DNA from: Pseudomonas lurida
GTDB taxonomy: Bacteria; Pseudomonadota; Gammaproteobacteria; Pseudomonadales; Pseudomonadaceae
Length of the DNA: 51,684 bases
Direction: 5' to 3'
Assembly: GCF_013522705.1 (NCBI RefSeq)
Contig: NZ_JAAMRE010000040.1
Coordinates: 1 to 51,684, forward strand
Shown here piece by piece: positions 50,420 through 51,684 of the stretch. The position numbers and the translations under genes were made by a program. How positions within the stretch are numbered: the first letter of the stretch is position 1; every line of letters begins with the position of its first letter. The notes beneath the pieces are model-generated. The model saw only the letters and a program-made list of their open reading frames with translations, had not been told where the DNA came from and ran no database searches.

Positions 50420-51223
50420 TCAGGCCTTGGCGCCCAACTCCGCCGACAGCCGCGCTGCGACCTGTTTGATCACAGGGATCAGCTCGGCCATTTTTTCCAG
50501 CGGCATGTAGGGCACGGTACTGGCGATGCTGATGCCGGCGACGATCCGCCGGCTGGCATCGCGCACCGGTGCAGCCACGCAACGGATCGACGGTTCGTTG
50601 TCTTCCAAGTCGAAGGCATAACCACCCGCTACGTACTCGTGCATGCGTTGCTCGAACTGCGCCCAGGATTGCTCAGGATGGTGGGGCCACTGCAGATTCT
50701 TCCCGCCTGCCGGCAGGCTGGCGTCGTACAAGCGTTGCCATTCCTGTACCGAATCATCCAGCAACATCGCCTTGCCCACCCCGGTACGCGCCAACGGCAT
50801 GCGGTGGCCGACCCGCGAGCGCATTTCCGGCCCGTAGCGGCCTGGGTTCTTGTGCAGGTAAAGCACGTCGTCGTGTTCACGGATGGCCAGGTGGATGGTG
50901 TCGCCGGTCAGCGCCGAGAGCTCGTCCAGATAGGGCACTGCCAGGGTGACCAGCGGCAACTCTTCGCGTGCCTGAAACCCCAATTCGATCAACTTGGGGC
51001 CCAGCAGATAACCGACTTGCGGCACCACACGCAGGTAACGCTCGTCCACCAGGCAACTGGCCAGGCGGTGAGTGGTGCTGCGGGTGGTGCCGATGCGCCT
51101 GGCGATCTCTTTCAGATCCCGCGCACCCGCCGCCACCGCTTGCACCACCCCCAGGCCACGCAACAGGGTCTGGGTGCCGGTGGGAGCGGCGTCTTTGGCG
51201 GGGGTGTGGGCGTTTTCCTGCAT
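50420..51223 (-). CDS. IclR-family transcriptional regulator
   Basis: IclR-type regulator of 267 residues from MQENAHTPAKD. The N-terminal winged helix-turn-helix (about 17-75; LKEIARRIGTTRSTTHRLASCL) is followed by a GAF-like effector domain (about 85-265; GHRMPLARTGVGKAML; NEPSIRCVAAPVRDAS). A longer in-frame start at 51259 lacks a ribosome-binding site. Its stop abuts the end of the alcohol dehydrogenase gene. Upstream on the same strand lies the tail of a sugar ABC permease, so IclR may regulate that transport operon (inference). Confidence 0.9.
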   Translation of the reverse strand: MQENAHTPAKDAAPTGTQTLLRGLGVVQAVAAGARDLKEIARRIGTTRSTTHRLASCLVDERYLRVVPQVGYLLGPKLIELGFQAREELPLVTLAVPYLDELSALTGDTIHLAIREHDDVLYLHKNPGRYGPEMRSRVGHRMPLARTGVGKAMLLDDSVQEWQRLYDASLPAGGKNLQWPHHPEQSWAQFEQRMHEYVAGGYAFDLEDNEPSIRCVAAPVRDASRRIVAGISIASTVPYMPLEKMAELIPVIKQVAARLSAELGAKA

Positions 51224-51303
51224 ATCGGGCCTATTGGGAAGTACGAAAACGGGCGCCATTATGGCAAATACCCGAGGGCAACACAGTGGGGATATCTATG
51301 TGG

Positions 51304-51388
51304 CGGGGGGGGGCTTTGCCCGATGCTGTGGGTCAGTTTGAACATCCGGGTCTGACACATCGCTATCGGGGGCAAGCCCCCTCCCACC
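51304..51388. repeat. REPIN upstream of the IclR gene
   Basis: A degenerate left arm (GGGGGGCTTTGCCCGATG) faces a well-kept right arm (ATCGGGGGCAAGCCCCCTCC). First of two REPINs in 51304-51556. Confidence 0.8.
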
Positions 51389-51469
51389 TTTTGATTTCAC
51401 ATGACCAGGGCTCAGCTTTGTTTCAAGTGCTCGATCACCGCTGCCGCACCAGCATCGAACCGCAGTACT

Positions 51470-51556
51470 GTGGGAGGGGGCTTGCCCCCGATTACGGAGT
51501 GTCAGGCTGCAATTTGCTTCTGATACACCGCTATCGGGGGCAAGCCCCCTCCCACA
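51470..51556. repeat. REPIN downstream of the sugar permease
   Basis: Two well-preserved facing REPs, GTGGGAGGGGGCTTGCCCCC on the left and GGGGGCAAGCCCCCTCCCAC on the right, separated by about 45 bases. It is the best-conserved copy in the window. Confidence 0.92.
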
Positions 51557-51579
51557 CTCAGTCCTCACATGGCCTGGAG

Positions 51580-51684
51580 TCAGCGTTGTTTCATGCGGTC
51601 GATGACCACGGCCAGCAGCAGGATCGAACCTCGAATCACATATTGGTAGAAGGTGTCGATGTTCTTCAGGTTCATCGCGTTCTC
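51580..51684 (-). CDS. Sugar ABC transporter permease, C-terminus only (partial)
   Basis: The minus strand reads in one frame from the right edge to a TGA at 51580-51582, giving 34 residues with NIDTFYQYVIRGSILLLAV and the ending VIDRMKQR. This matches the C-terminus of inner-membrane permeases of the monosaccharide ABC family (RbsC/MglC/XylH-like), in which a last helix is followed by a short basic tail. The N-terminal part lies outside the window. The particular sugar cannot be told from this fragment. Confidence 0.7.
   Translation of the reverse strand, partial: ENAMNLKNIDTFYQYVIRGSILLLAVVIDRMKQR

Overview
The window looks like chromosomal DNA of a Pseudomonas of the fluorescens group. 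The base composition is GC-rich, and intergenic gaps carry the REP/REPIN hairpins typical of that group (GTGGGAGGGGGCTTGCCCCC and its mirror). The gene content is also characteristic: an AcnD/PrpF-type methylcitrate operon, rloABC, an iron-sulfur CysH, etfBA/etfQO and a MocR regulator. I saw no insertion sequence, prophage, integron or CRISPR array. Most of the window is core metabolism with a few accessory insertions.

Layout. 0.2-8.4 kb (minus): a 2-methylcitrate operon for propionyl-CoA breakdown, ordered GntR regulator, prpB, prpC, acnD, prpF, prpD. Its promoter is flanked by two copies of an ATTGTCGACAAT-type operator. 8.7-11.7 kb (plus): rloA-rloB-rloC, a retropepsin-like protease, a membrane inactive transglutaminase and an ATP-grasp ligase. 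11.8-15.6 kb: pabB, a higBA toxin-antitoxin pair, a frameshifted thrH, and cysH. 16-18.4 kb: a nitrogen-compound module (NCS1 permease plus a racemase-superfamily protein that lacks one catalytic cysteine) behind a sigma-54-like promoter. 18.4-25.4 kb: LysR/SDR pair, HAD phosphatase, DUF4337 protein, lipoprotein, EamA exporter with a His-rich tail, diguanylate cyclase, small cytochrome c and tRNA-Ser(GGA). 25.8-34.2 kb: crotonase, plsC, corA, a class I amidotransferase, a beta-oxidation operon (FadJ-like protein and thiolase), a 31-residue membrane ORF and a cytochrome c. 34.2-37.4 kb (minus): circularly permuted ATP-grasp, alpha-E and transglutaminase genes. 37.4-41.8 kb: candidate sRNA, rraB, small conserved proteins, a START-domain protein, a YkgJ protein and a MocR regulator. 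42.1-44.1 kb: solute-binding protein, DUF4398 and OmpA-like lipoprotein operon. 44.2-48.1 kb: etfBA divergent from etfQO. 48.2-51.7 kb: AraC/alcohol dehydrogenase pair, an IclR regulator, and the C-terminus of a sugar ABC permease running off the right edge.

Functional links. The thiolase/FadJ-like operon, etfBA and etfQO all serve acyl-CoA oxidation. Two of their promoters carry palindromes resembling fatty-acid-responsive (PsrA-like) operators. The methylcitrate operon handles propionyl-CoA, which odd-chain fatty-acid oxidation also generates. Two unrelated ATP-grasp plus transglutaminase-fold gene sets lie 23 kb apart. Together with the sigma-54 permease module, these are the most interesting parts for new biology.
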